Positions 25,694-36,340 of a stretch of 64,000 nucleotides of DNA are shown one piece after another (positions within the stretch are counted from its first letter, which is position 1; the number at the start of each line of letters is the position of its first letter). This DNA comes from Ampelomyces quisqualis. Lineage: Eukaryota > Ascomycota > Dothideomycetes > Pleosporales > Phaeosphaeriaceae. The stretch covers positions 1,240,001-1,304,000 of the forward strand of contig JAGTXZ010000019.1 in assembly GCA_018398575.1 (NCBI GenBank), read 5' to 3'. The notes under the pieces were generated by a model that made no database searches, had not been told where the DNA came from, and saw only the letters and a program-made list of their open reading frames with translations. Position numbers and translations under genes: made by a program.

Positions 25694-26050
25694 ATGAATA
25701 ATTCCATACTCAACAAGCCTGTCGAGGCCCGAGACACCGACGTTCCGTTCGACTTCCGGGACCCAAATCACCTGCACTTCCCTGGCGATCTCGAAATCCA
25801 GCCTCCCAATCGTTGGTCTATGAGCAAGAAAGCACGATGGATTACAGCGGGCGTGATCCTTGTCATTCTCTCTGTTGTAACAGCGATTGCAATTGGAGGC
25901 AAAGTCGGGATGAGCATGGCAAAGAAACCCACAGTCGCTCCGGTTACCAGTACACGTTCCGCAGAGGTCGACACGGTCTATCAAACCACGACTGTGTTCT
26001 CCACAGCTTTAATTACTCAAATTTCTGCCCCTAGCACTAATGCCAGCTAA
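25694..26050 (+). CDS. Small single-pass membrane protein, possibly cut by a premature stop
   Basis: 118 residues: an N-terminal hydrophilic region, then MSKKARW, a membrane segment ITAGVILVILSVVTAIAIGG (about residues 50-70), then a Thr/Ser-rich exterior region ending in TQISAPSTNAS. The TAA at 26048-26050 is followed in the same frame by 46 further codons of the same character (SSTSSSSSSSTPSPSPTSTS and so on) up to a TGA at 26189. The domain style therefore continues past the stop. The stop codon TAA after AGC could derive from CAA by one C-to-T change in a CCA context, the same context as the mutation in the adjacent AT-rich block. It may be a recent nonsense allele, a readthrough gene or chance. 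Topology resembles the gene ending at 25256, without clear sequence similarity. Confidence 0.55.
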   Translation: MNNSILNKPVEARDTDVPFDFRDPNHLHFPGDLEIQPPNRWSMSKKARWITAGVILVILSVVTAIAIGGKVGMSMAKKPTVAPVTSTRSAEVDTVYQTTTVFSTALITQISAPSTNAS

Positions 26051-26580
26051 TCCAGCACGAGTTCGTCTTCGAGTTCTACCCCATCTCCATCGCCCACATC
26101 GACGTCGGCACCTTTCTCAACGCCAATGCCAATCACACAATCCGAGAGAACCAATGCAAGAACCGCAAAAGCTAGAGTCACCGAAGCATGATCTTCCGAA
26201 TGCCAAGGGTCAGTGCTTTGCCCCGGGGAATTAGGGGACGTGGGCGGAGTCTGAGGAGAGCTGCAGATATAACATTAGAAACTAATCAGTCTGCGCACTG
26301 CGAGGTTAACAAACGAGATACAGCAGCGTGTGTTATATGCAAGAACGCTTGAGTAGGTTTTAAGCCTGTGTAGTAGCGATTCCAAGCGAAAGAGAGCGCT
26401 GCCTCTACCTAGCTTGGATAGTGTAACATTAGAAATGAGGTCCGTTTTGTGCATTTCAACGATCCAATGCGACGTGCTCCCCCTCTTTCCCCACATGGAA
26501 ACAGATTGTATCCGCGTGGGCTTTGGCCCGTTTTATATATTGACTGTGGTCGCCTAGCCGATGTATGAACGTAACAATTC

Positions 26581-26591
26581 ATCACGTGATC
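26581..26591. promoter_or_regulatory. TCACGTGA E-box palindrome
   Basis: ATCACGTGATC contains the CACGTG core bound by basic helix-loop-helix proteins such as Cbf1-type factors. It lies about 85 bp upstream of the hydrolase start codon, a plausible promoter position. Function is inferred only. Confidence 0.4.
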
Positions 26592-26672
26592 GTCATCACT
26601 GGCGGCCTCAATTGCTTTTTCGGGTCCAATCCCACGGCAGCTCCCTTATATCTTCACGGCCAGATGTGAGCA

Positions 26673-27533
26673 ATGGCTGCAGAAAAAAACCCTTCCACGC
26701 GCCCACAGCCTGACCTCTTCTATGTCCATGTTAAGCCCCCTCCTCGCGCCGACGGCAGTCTTTCCTCGACCGCGCCCATTGTCTTTCTCCATGGCCTCGA
26801 ATCCTGTCATATGGAATTTTCCCGCGTCACTCCATTTCTCGCCGAAGAGTTTGAACTCATTCTCGTCGACTTGCCCGGCCACTCGGGCTCCAAGCACATT
26901 CTTCCCTTGACTCTCGAAAATGCCGCCAATGCGCTCTTCTATCTCATCACGACAAAAGTCGCAGGAGGCAAAGCCCACATCGTCGGTCTATCGCTGGGCG
27001 GCTACATCGGTTTAGAGCTCGCACGACGTTATCCGGAGCTAGTGCTAAGTCTTTTCTGCACCGGGTGCGCGCCGGACAGCGGAATCAGGCGATGGGTTAT
27101 CCGCCAAGCGAAAATATTGAGCGCCGTAGGTATTGTTGGAAGTAAGATAGCTAGCGAGTCGATGTTTTGGACGCCGATGGGTGTGGAACCCCATCCGGAG
27201 CTGAGGAAGGAGTTCCGGAAGAACCAGTCCATGGCGCTGCTGACGGCAGGGTACACTGCGGTGGGTGCAGTGACTTTAGAAAATCTTTGCGAGATCAATG
27301 GAGTGAGGGTTGCTATCGTGGCGGGTGCCAAACGGGACAGTGTCGAGGATACAAGAAAAGCTGGGATGGTGCTGAGTACGAAGAACCCAGCTTGCAAGGC
27401 ATTTGTAGTGAGAGAAGCGGTCCATCTGTGGGACTTGCAGCTTCCAGAATTGTTCGCACATGGTGTAAGAGCATGGGTGGCTGGGGCTGAGATGCCACCA
27501 GATTTTGAAGACCTCGCAGCCACAAGCGCTTGA
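26673..27533 (+). CDS. Alpha/beta-hydrolase fold protein
   Basis: 286 residues, single exon, full length for the family. Signs of the fold in order: the oxyanion-hole motif HGLES (residues 40-44), strand and turn ILVDLPGHSGS (63-73), the nucleophile elbow GLSLGG with Ser107, a cap region (about 130-200), a candidate acid in AKRDSVEDT (219-227) and the likely catalytic His251 in AVHLWDLQLPELF. No signal peptide is visible, so it is probably intracellular. The arrangement resembles small esterase or lipase-like hydrolases; the substrate cannot be told from sequence. The next ATG upstream is out of frame and the N-terminus (MAAEKNPS) looks natural. Confidence 0.85.
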   Translation: MAAEKNPSTRPQPDLFYVHVKPPPRADGSLSSTAPIVFLHGLESCHMEFSRVTPFLAEEFELILVDLPGHSGSKHILPLTLENAANALFYLITTKVAGGKAHIVGLSLGGYIGLELARRYPELVLSLFCTGCAPDSGIRRWVIRQAKILSAVGIVGSKIASESMFWTPMGVEPHPELRKEFRKNQSMALLTAGYTAVGAVTLENLCEINGVRVAIVAGAKRDSVEDTRKAGMVLSTKNPACKAFVVREAVHLWDLQLPELFAHGVRAWVAGAEMPPDFEDLAATSA

Positions 27534-28290
27534 GAAATTCTTACCAATGTCCATGTCTAAATCCTCCAACTCAACACGCGCAGAGGAGAAGACTTGGTGA
27601 GGCATCCTGCATATGCAAACTTTGTAAAGTCCTACTTCCCTAATTCCACAATACATATATTCCTTCGCTGGTCGATCCCAATAATCACTACAAAAATGCC
27701 AGTTAATTTACCCTCTCCCTCGCACTCTAAGACATGGAGATGTCTCCAGGCCCCAAATAGCTTTCTCTATGACCTGATCGGCGAACGCGCTTACGTGCGC
27801 TCGCTCAGAAGCCAGCTACTCGCATTGCGCTCAGCGTGATCGCGTTTGCTTGATTCGTTATCAGGCGAATGTTGGTGAAACAATTCAGATGGAAAGATTC
27901 AAGAAGCATCCGCAAAATTGCGCTGGCAAGTCGCGCGACATGTCTACCTGTAGGTCACGGGGCGAGACGCATCTATGTATTTGTATGTCTGTTGCACCTC
28001 CTTGTGCAACGTAAGGGTGTAGTGTGCACATTTACAACATAGGTCTTTAGTTGAGTTTTGCTAAAGCTGTAGCCTGGTAAGCTTCTTAAAGACCTTGGTA
28101 CCAATATAGTGTATATGGTAATATTTTAAGAATAGAATAGAATAGAATAGAGAGTCTTTAAACCGTCACTTGTGCGCTGAGAGACTCTCTAAATGCAACA
28201 GCGACTCGCAATAATAACGGCTTAGAATCCCGTCTAATTCCAAGCAGTCTGTGGAGACTATGTCCCTGGCAAAAGTTTACGTAGCTTTGC
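27534..28290. other. Intergenic with AATAG microsatellite and 9-bp inverted repeat
   Basis: Contains four AATAG units (28131-28150), followed by AGAGAGTCT (28149-28157) and its exact inverse AGACTCTCT (28182-28190) with a 24-bp loop. The surrounding 28,000-28,150 sequence is AT-richer than its flanks and may be an old repeat remnant. No gene is seen. Confidence 0.5.
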
Positions 28291-28339
28291 TCAAAACTCC
28301 TGGCCGGACGCTATGGCGAAGAAATCATTCAATAGCAGC

Positions 28340-28860
28340 AGTGGCGGGATGTTTAGACCCGGAAGCTGGGTGCGCAACGCTGTTGAAGCTTGTATGGTGA
28401 CATCCTGATGAATTTGTAGTCGCTGGGTTTGGGATCCTGGGTAGGATTTTCTCGTAGCGGGCTGGTTGGCGCCTGACGAGTTCATCCCTCGAGAGGCCGA
28501 CGTCGTCGCCATATGTGACTCGCCATAAGCCATCGTTGGTAATCTTGGCGGCCATGTACCAATCGGTGGGATGGAGAAGAAAAAATTGGAATCTCAGAAG
28601 TCGAATCGCTTATTGAAAGGGAGGTAGACCTTGTTTGTTAGCAACATGTTTGCATTCTCGTTCCTCGGGATGTCCTTGTCCAAGGTCTCTCCTGGATACT
28701 CTTTGCCGAACAACGCTGTCCTTGGGCCACTTGACGCGACGAGGTAGTCTCCCGTTATCTTCTTGGTCTGCCCATTGATGTCTGCTTCAAAGTGGGGCAT
28801 GGCAATCCCCGAGCAGGCGAGATCTTCTCTCCAGACTCCAGGCTCTCCAGCATACATGCC
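28340..28860 (-). pseudogene. FAD-dependent aromatic monooxygenase fragment, frameshifted
   Basis: Reading the minus strand, pieces of an FAD-binding aromatic hydroxylase (phenol or salicylate hydroxylase type) occur in the right order but in changing frames. These are LESLESGEK (near 28840), FEADINGQTKKITGDYLVA (near 28760), TALFGKEYPGETLD (near 28690), then after a TGA and a shift in a run of T, HPTDWYMAAKITNDGLWRVT (near 28550), SRDELVRRQPARYEKILP (near 28470), and after a second shift DYKFIRMSPYKLQQRCAPSF (near 28390). It stops just before the GDAAH motif expected next. The N-terminal GxGxxG nucleotide-binding part is not found upstream. At least two frameshifts and in-frame stops show a dead fragment. 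Unlike the left block, this decay is by indels. Confidence 0.75.
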
Positions 28861-28959
28861 GCAGTCATTCAGGCGCACTGCGGGGAAGAGAGCTGAGATG
28901 CCCCACGTGCATCGACATCGGCTGATAGTAATGCCGGGTCCGGTTCCATGCCGCGGCAC

Positions 28960-30611
28960 ACGTGATACCTACCTTGGTCATTGCCGACTGCTTTGGTGGA
29001 GACACGGGGTTCAGAAGGAGGAGAGGCGGCACCAGCGGCAAGGATGCATGATATTGCGAAGACACGACATACGACGTACTGTACGGAGTACGGAGCTGTA
29101 GGTTGTCTGATTACGTGGCCTTTGCCGCATCTCCGCGCGTTCCGTTGGCGGACAGCCAATTGCAACACCATGGAATCAATGAATGCTACCATGCTCGCCG
29201 TGCTGGCCGCAGTCAAAGACGACAGTCGGCAGCCTCCCGGTACCCACGGGAGTGCACTTGCACTGGCGGCTTTGGCCGTGTTCTATTTCTGGCCGGCAAC
29301 GGCATGCAGATCTCGACGTCATCAAGGGGTGCGCACCGGCTGCCGGCTGCCCATTATTCATCCTCCGTCGTTCAAGGTGACATGCGATGGTGGCGCCCCA
29401 ACAGTCGCCAGCTCGTCTCGCGGTTGTTGATGCGTAGCTCTATCACTTTGCCGTGGCGCCTGAGTCCTCGCCACTGCGGCTCGATCACGACACCAACCTC
29501 TCCACCAAGCTTATCATGTCGAAAGGTCCGCACGATGCCCCTTAGACGCCCACTATTGGCGATCGCGCAAAGAGAGGCTTGGAAGACCCAGTTGTACCCA
29601 CTGTCTGCTTATCTCGACTGCCCTCAACAACGAGCACATACCAAGCCTTGGGAACAACATGTCCACTTTTCTCGCGCATTCGCCGCCCACTATGGAGTAT
29701 GGTAGTCGCAAGTCTTTGAGTCAGGTATGCTGTGTCTGGAATGTGTCGTCGGTCAAGACTCCAGAGCCTCATGCGGCATGCCGTCTGAATTCTCGTCACT
29801 AGTCCTGAAAGCGTTTGTATTTACGCTCGCGCAATTGCGGCGGTGTAATCGGCCCCTAGAAGTTAAAAACCGTTGACTTTGGCCTTATCAAGGACGAAAC
29901 CTTGGACAAAACACCATATTCGGCCTTCGCGGGGTCTTGGAATCATTTCACGCCCAGCAGCCACTCCCGCTGCCCGCGACGGAGCTTGCAAGCGCTAAAC
30001 CTTCGCTTGTCACTGTCGTCCTTCAAGAATCCATGTTCCCTGCAAACCACCGCTCCACTGTCCCTTTGTCCATAGCCGTCGAACCTTCTGGCCCTCGGAG
30101 TTTCAAGACGAAAACTGGAGCCCAACGATCTGGGCATCGCGTCTAGCTGACCTGCCTTCTTGTCGCACACGTGTGCAGCTCAACTCCAGAGCTAGCACCC
30201 TCCCTATCTATCCCACCAGAGCCCCATTGTTTTGCACGACAGCTTTGCTCGTACGCTTGTGCACGACACTTCAGAGGGACTGGTCACAGCGAGCCGTTTG
30301 GTCACACGATTCGGTGATTGGAGCTGGCCCCTCCTCCATCCTCATGCCCAAGGACCCATCCATACCCGACAGCGCAAATCAGCGAAAGGCCACATCGTGC
30401 ACACGGCGCCGCGAGCATCTCCCGCTAGTTGTACCGGTCGGCACCTGCCATTTGGCACTGGCAACAAGCTCCGTGGCAGGCGATAACTACATGTGCCCGT
30501 CCTAACCCCTCTAGTCAGCGTAGCCCAAACGGGTAGCACATCCATTAACGCATATCGGCAACCCTCGTGCATCTTTAGCCCCTTAGCAGTCACCAGCTGT
30601 ATAATACGATA
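28960..30611. other. Long intergenic region, no supported gene
   Basis: Open frames of 60-200 codons exist on both strands, including one at 29103-29705, but they overlap each other, are rich in Arg/Ser/Pro from GC bias and show no domain. A TACGGAGTACGGAG motif occurs near 29090. The distal part (about 30,000-30,611) is the likely promoter and leader of the PRM10-like gene. Confidence 0.45.
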
Positions 30612-33443
30612 ATGGATCCTTTCCAAGACGCTGGTCCTTCTCAGTCACATCCACATCGCAATACCGACGAGCACATGGCTGCTACCCCGGGCGCGGGGCG
30701 CAAGCGTGTTGGCTTCACGTCAGATGCTCCACGCATTTCTTCTACTCAATCCCCTGAAGCGCTAGATACTGGGTCAGGCGGCCATAACTCTCCTCTTCTC
30801 CGGCCAGATGTCACGCCACACGACCTCCAAGAGATGCGGGAATCTTTGCGCATAGCACTCGCAGAAGAATACGCTCAGCCACCCCCAGAGGCACCCGCAG
30901 ATATCAACACCTTGCCTCGGGATGTACAGAAACCACGACCAGCGATTCGCAAAGGACCTCGAACTCCACCGGAGTTTCATCTCAACGATAACCCATTCGA
31001 TGACCATGTTGCTATTGAGCACGAACCCTCGCTAGGCGCCCAGCTCAAGCAACGATCTGGCATCGAGGCTATCAGACGCGCTGCTCGGCTGTCAAAGTCT
31101 GTTGGTACATACTCAGCACCAGTCAGTCGTCGGAACTCGAGCGAATCCATCTCGCTGCCAGTTGAGCTTCAGAACATGGCTAGGACTTATGACCACGTGG
31201 ACGAAGCAACAGATGACGAGGACGACCCTCACTTCATGAAGCGTGCTTCCATGATCTTGCGTCAACATACTATTCGCGGTGCAGAGCCTAGCTCGATCCA
31301 CCCTGAAGACCTCTACCATACCGATGCAACACTTCAATCCGGTCAAGTCACTCCAGAGACCATTGAAGTTGAAGATGAGCGCGTATCGCGTCCGATCAAA
31401 TATCGGACAGGAGTACTCGGCACATTACTCCGAGCCAACACTGCACGTAGTCCTGCAGCAGGTGGCCGACGTCCAATAACACCAGGTCATACCCGCACTC
31501 TGAGTTCTGGCACTTTTAGCGGCGCGTCAACTGCAGCTAACTCGCCCAATTCGTCACCACCAGCTTCTGGGTACAACACGCCACGATCCGGCCGGCCGTG
31601 GTTCCGCCAGCACAATAATCGGTCGGCAACATCAATCTCTCAATTGGTCGGTTCTTCGGCACGTAGTCTGGCAACACCAGCACAAGGGGATCTGGGACAT
31701 GAGTTTGATGAGCAGTATAAGAAAATCCGGCCTGGCATAGGCAAGCGATCGAAGTCTGACGAGTCTATACTTCCTTTCAAGAAGGCAAAGAAGCGAGATG
31801 ACGAGATCAAGATCAAAATTCATCTGTAAGTACAGGCTCACGTCCGACGAGTCTTGTAGAGCCCTCGATGCTAACATCGCCTTTACAGTGCTGGCACCCT
31901 CGCACGTCAAAACTACCTTCGCAAGCTTTGCAAAGCCCTGATGATGTATGGCGCACCCACGCATCGACTGGAAGAATATCTGAACATGTCTGCGCGTGTT
32001 TTGGAGATTGAAGCTCAGTTTCTGTACATGCCTGGTTGTATGATTATTGCTTTTGACGACTCTTCCGTGCACACCAGCGAGGTCAAACTCGTACGCACTA
32101 GCCAAGGTGTTGATCTTGGCAAGCTACGTGACGTGCATGAGATCTACAAAGATGTCGTGCATGATCGTATCGGTGTTGATGAGGGAACCCCGCGCTTGGA
32201 CGAGATCATGGGCCGCAAAGATAAGTTCAGGCGCTGGCTGCGTGTCTTCGTGTACGGCCTCGCATCCGCTACCGTCGGTCCCTTCGCATTCCAAGCCCGC
32301 TTTATCGACCTGCCATTCTGCTTCCTTCTTGGTTGCATCATCGGATGGCTGCAGCTCATTGTTGCGCCTGGCAACGATCTCATCAGCAACGTGTTCGAGA
32401 TCGGTGCTTCTGTCATCACTAGTTTCGTCGCTCGCGCACTTGGTTCCATCAAGGGTAGCGACGGCAAAGACATCTTCTGCTTCAGCGCAATGGCACAATC
32501 ATCCATCGCCCTCATCCTCCCAGGCTTCATGGTCCTATGCGCGTCGCTCGAACTTCAAAGCAAGCACATCGTCGCCGGTTCAGTCCGCATGGTCTACGCC
32601 ATCATCTATTCCCTCTTCCTCGGTTTCGGCATCACCATCGGCACGGTCCTTTACGGCATGATGGACAAAAACGCCACATCGCGAACATCCTGTCGTGACC
32701 CCATGTCTACCAACTTCTACTATCTCTTCGTCCCCGCCTTTGCTCTGTGCTTGATGGTCGTCAATCAAGCCAAATATAAGCAAATGCCCTCCATGACTAT
32801 TATCGCATTCATCGGCTGGGTTATCAACTTCCACAGCTCCTCATACTTCAAAAGCAACGCGCAGATCAGCAACACCCTAGGCGCACTCGGCATCGGTATC
32901 GCAGCTAATATCCACGCTCGATGGGGTCGACATGTGGAGAACTGGAGCTTGGGTGTCTGGGAAGAAACCCTCCGGCCACGAATCGTCAAAATTCGTGACA
33001 TGTGGCGTAGACGCAGTCGCGGACCGATAAAAACCTTGAAGATTGAACGCTCAAAGTACGATCCTACGCACAGTGGAAGTCATCCTAGGTCTCGTGCCAG
33101 CTCAGTGAGCGATTTTGTGCCGCACACGCGCAAGATTGGATACGGTCTCGCTGCTGCAGCAATGTTGCCCGCGATCTTCGTGCAAGTCCCATCTGGTCTC
33201 AGTGTCCAAGGCTCCCTTGTTTCTGGAATTACATCTGCCGACCAGATCGTGCGCAACAGCACTGCGAACGCAACGACGATTAGTGCTGCGGATGTTGGCG
33301 GGAGCACTACTATCAACAGCATTGCGCTGAATGTTGGATTTTCGGTCATTCAGATCGCGATTGGAATTACGGTGGGGTTGTTCCTTGCGGCCTTGATTGT
33401 GTATCCGCTTGGGAAGAGGAGGAGTGGGTTGTTTAGTTTCTAG
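30612..33443 (+). CDS. PRM10: PRM10-like membrane protein with ThrE-type transporter domains
   Basis: Two exons, 30612-31825 and 31889-33443, with a 63-bp intron (GTAAGT donor, GCTAAC branch, TTTACAG acceptor), encode 922 residues. Residues 1 to about 400 are low-complexity and Ser/Pro-rich with basic patches, probably cytosolic. The intron joins this to ...LAGTLARQNYLRKLCKALMMYG, the start of the ThrE-like domain (DUF1212), with the conserved MMYGAPTHRLEEYL near residue 414. About ten hydrophobic membrane segments follow to the C-terminus. Family knowledge: yeast Prm10 is a pheromone-regulated ThrE-family membrane protein of unknown substrate; bacterial ThrE exports threonine. The yeast protein is much shorter at its N-terminus; long disordered N-termini are usual in filamentous fungi. 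Function beyond putative transport is inference. Confidence 0.88.
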
Positions 33444-34112
33444 TTATCGTCGTTGGTATTTGAATTTAGCGAGCGTTGCATTTGAATGGTGTTGTGGAGT
33501 GGTTGCAACATGCGACAGAAAGTAACCAGGGCCTTAGTCAGAAGCATTATACGCTCAACAAGTAAACAGCTTACCCAAAAAATAGCTATATTACATGCTT
33601 AACATGAAACGTATACTAGGATCTACTCCTACCATTTCCTTGCATATCTAACTAACGCTCCAAAGCTAATACATCAATATTTCAGGTTCTCTTTACGTTT
33701 GTTTCTTAAGACTGTTGCTTTAAAAATAACCCCTACCATCACCATTATGCATTCACAATTACCTCTAAATATCAGCTGCAAAACCTACCCCTGCGCTTTC
33801 CGTCTTAAGCCAAAGCAGGCCGTAGAGAGTGATCTTAGGATCGGCGTTTGAAGGCGCTTTGTGGGTATAAGCATAGTTTCACGTAAGAAGCGTAGCATAA
33901 TCAAACTTTACTTTTTTTTCCTCTGTAAAGCCTTTATATTTTCAAGGCAGCTAGTGGCTTGGTAGTTGGCTATATAGTAGGAGTTATTGTTAACTCAAGG
34001 TAAATGTGCTCAGGTTTTCTACGTAGCATTTTAGACGTGAGCTACGTGACTGGGTGTGAGTGTTGCCTTTGCTTGACACTTCCACAGATGGTAGTAGCAG
34101 CTGAGATAAGTT
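33444..34112. other. Intergenic between converging genes; AT-richer relic
   Basis: The 33,540-33,990 segment is AT-richer than its flanks and contains many TAG/TAA, but TCA, TGA and CCA are still frequent, so it does not share the saturated mutation of the left block. No gene or clear repeat is seen. Confidence 0.4.
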
Positions 34113-35471
34113 CTAACGGAGGTATTCATGTAGGGAATTTCCAGAGGGAACAATGTTCCAGTACCCCAGCTGTCCAAATGGCACTACCAAGAATGTGCTC
34201 GAGAAGCACAAAAAGACTAAGGTCCACACAGCTCTTAGCAGCGGCGGCAACAATCGCATCGACGAAGGAAGTCGGTGCAGCGCAGGCTCCAGCAAGAACA
34301 ACTCGACAGCAATGCCACATGGTTGAACCCAGAAGAAGCCTGCTAGGCTTATTCGCAGATCAAATGCATTCACCGTCGTGAGTCTCGGCTTCGGGGGCAC
34401 CATGCCCGAGTGTGTAATCCCGCTCAAGGCGAACGCAGATACACAAGTAATCATGTATTTTGCGGTCTTCTGCCAGCCGAAATGCCCTAGCCTAAGCTTC
34501 GCTGCCAGCCACCTTCCCGGCTCAGAGACAATGTGCCGCATTTGCTGATGCCACCAGCGACCCCTGAACCCACGCACACCATACCTGGTGATGGCTGAGA
34601 AAGGTCCGAAGTGTGGATGCCACGTATGGGGAGACCACTCGTCCGGAATCAGGCACAGTATGTTGAGAAGCACTACGAATAGCATTGGCGGTAAAAAAAG
34701 ACCGAGGAGCAGAGAATACGCGTACATGGCCATGGTCATTGGCCTAAGGACAAAAGGCGGCAGTGATTTCCTTGCAATATTGGCTATGATTCCTTCGTCA
34801 CTGCGATCAATTCCATACGGACCAAAGACCGAACATGTTGGATCGCCAAAGTAAGGGTCGTGCGTCGCGAGTTGCTTGGATAATGGCAAGAAGACTAGTA
34901 GCACAGGCATAAGGCGAGACAGAATGTCTGTCATAAACACCAACCGTGTGGGATGTTGAAATGGTCGAAGGTTTCGTCGGTCATGGCCAGATTCACCAAT
35001 CATCCAACCATGCAATGGTCGGCTTTGCAGGAGCATCATCGCCCAGGTCAAGCGGCCAGTCCAAGTCTCTAGGACAACGTTGTCCGAAACAGTGCTGCTC
35101 TCGGAGGGATCGGAACGATTTTCCTGTGATTTCCCCAGCTCTTTTGGACCATGTCGTGAGTCATACCTTATGATCCTTCCAAAGTGTCGTCGTGGATCTT
35201 TGAACATGTACAGAAACATCGTCATATACAAACAATCTGTCGAGATAACATCGTTGCTGCCGAGAACGAGCCAGGCATGTATCGTAGCAGCGAAACTAAT
35301 GGGCAAAATTACTGCACACAGCCGTCCATGACTCAGAATCGAGGGCGGCACAAGCAATCCCAGTGGTACGAGAAAAAGTGGTACGAAGTAGCTCCCACTC
35401 GCCGGACCAGGAACAATCGTGGTAATGAGCTCAAAGTAACGATCTTTCAGCTCGTAGAAGGAATAGCGCAT
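34113..35471 (-). CDS. Wax-synthase-type (MBOAT-like) membrane O-acyltransferase
   Basis: 452 residues in one exon with about eight hydrophobic segments. Diagnostic features are RGRWWHQQMRH (residues 303-313), the F-x-x-x-WWH pattern of the wax-synthase branch, and FALSGITHSG (347-356) with the presumed catalytic His354 in a membrane segment. Members acylate a hydroxyl group using acyl-CoA in the endoplasmic reticulum; fungal relatives include acetyltransferases of terpenoid and meroterpenoid pathways. The neighbours here are not biosynthetic genes, so the substrate is unknown. The start is the first ATG of the frame and gives a hydrophilic N-terminus before the first membrane segment. It converges on the PRM10-like gene. 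Confidence 0.8.
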   Translation of the reverse strand: MRYSFYELKDRYFELITTIVPGPASGSYFVPLFLVPLGLLVPPSILSHGRLCAVILPISFAATIHAWLVLGSNDVISTDCLYMTMFLYMFKDPRRHFGRIIRYDSRHGPKELGKSQENRSDPSESSTVSDNVVLETWTGRLTWAMMLLQSRPLHGWMIGESGHDRRNLRPFQHPTRLVFMTDILSRLMPVLLVFLPLSKQLATHDPYFGDPTCSVFGPYGIDRSDEGIIANIARKSLPPFVLRPMTMAMYAYSLLLGLFLPPMLFVVLLNILCLIPDEWSPHTWHPHFGPFSAITRYGVRGFRGRWWHQQMRHIVSEPGRWLAAKLRLGHFGWQKTAKYMITCVSAFALSGITHSGMVPPKPRLTTVNAFDLRISLAGFFWVQPCGIAVELFLLEPALHRLPSSMRLLPPLLRAVWTLVFLCFSSTFLVVPFGQLGYWNIVPSGNSLHEYLR

Positions 35472-35800
35472 GCTTTTATGCAGGAAAGAAAAGTCGATGG
35501 CGATGTTATACTGGACATGATGACGTTGTAGGTAGGCAAGTATACCTGCATTTTAGAAACGCGGGAAAGGGCGGCAATGACGGTTAGCGCGACTTTGTGC
35601 AGCGGGATGCTCTTCGAGCTAGGCTCTTAATGCCACAGGGTCTTCATAAGCGCGGGTCCCGCTAACAGAGACGCTTGTGTCCATGAAGTCTAGTGCACAA
35701 CATCGCCTGGGTCCAGGTTGGTGCTTTCTGCGGTAGCAGTGTTGTAAAGTAGGGCCTCATTGCGTGCAGAGGGTACCCTTGACTGAAAGCTAACAATCAA

Positions 35801-35887
35801 GCGCGATAAACTGTGGCTTATCGCGCCTGCTACGGTCAAATTATGCCTGGAATCGTGCCTTATAGCTTGAAGCTCAAGCTACAAGGC
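35801..35887. promoter_or_regulatory. Two adjacent inverted repeats upstream of the acyltransferase
   Basis: GCGCGATAA (35801-35809) and TTATCGCGC (35818-35826) are perfect 9-bp arms with an 8-bp spacer; each arm holds a GATAA site, so it could bind a GATA factor as a pair. Thirty bases on, 14-bp arms 35857-35870 and 35874-35887 pair with one mismatch around a 3-base loop. They lie about 330-420 bp upstream of the acyltransferase start. They could be regulatory sites or remains of a small inverted-repeat element. Confidence 0.5.
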
Positions 35888-36340
35888 CGACGGATAGTCT
35901 TGCATCAGTTTATCGAGCCTGACGCGAGGCGTCCAGAATGTAAGTGACTAGGGTGCGTGTCTAGCTTGTGGCGATGTCAAAGAAAGAGGGTACTACTCTT
36001 GCAGCCTGTCTTATTGACGACCGAATTCTGTCAGTACATCAAGGGAGCTGACATTTATCGTGGGGTGCCGGAGATGCGCGTAGCCACGCCGAGAGTATAG
36101 TGTAGCTTAGTCACATGCCATTGGCGAGCTTCACGTACTTGAGGCGACATGGTGATGCACTAAAAGAGGTAATGGAATACAAAGAGACAAGAGATGGAAC
36201 CTACCAAGAGAAACAGGCTTCAAGAAGACCCTCTGCGCCTTCGCTCAGACTGTCATGCCTGCATCCAGGATGCACCTTCGACTATTCAATCGACCCGATT
36301 CGATGCACCATAGTTCCCCCATCACTCACTCGTTTTACTC

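Noticed and set aside
29103..29705. 200-codon open frame as a gene
   Set aside because: Arg/Ser/Pro-rich composition, several competing overlapping frames on both strands and no domain or splice support.
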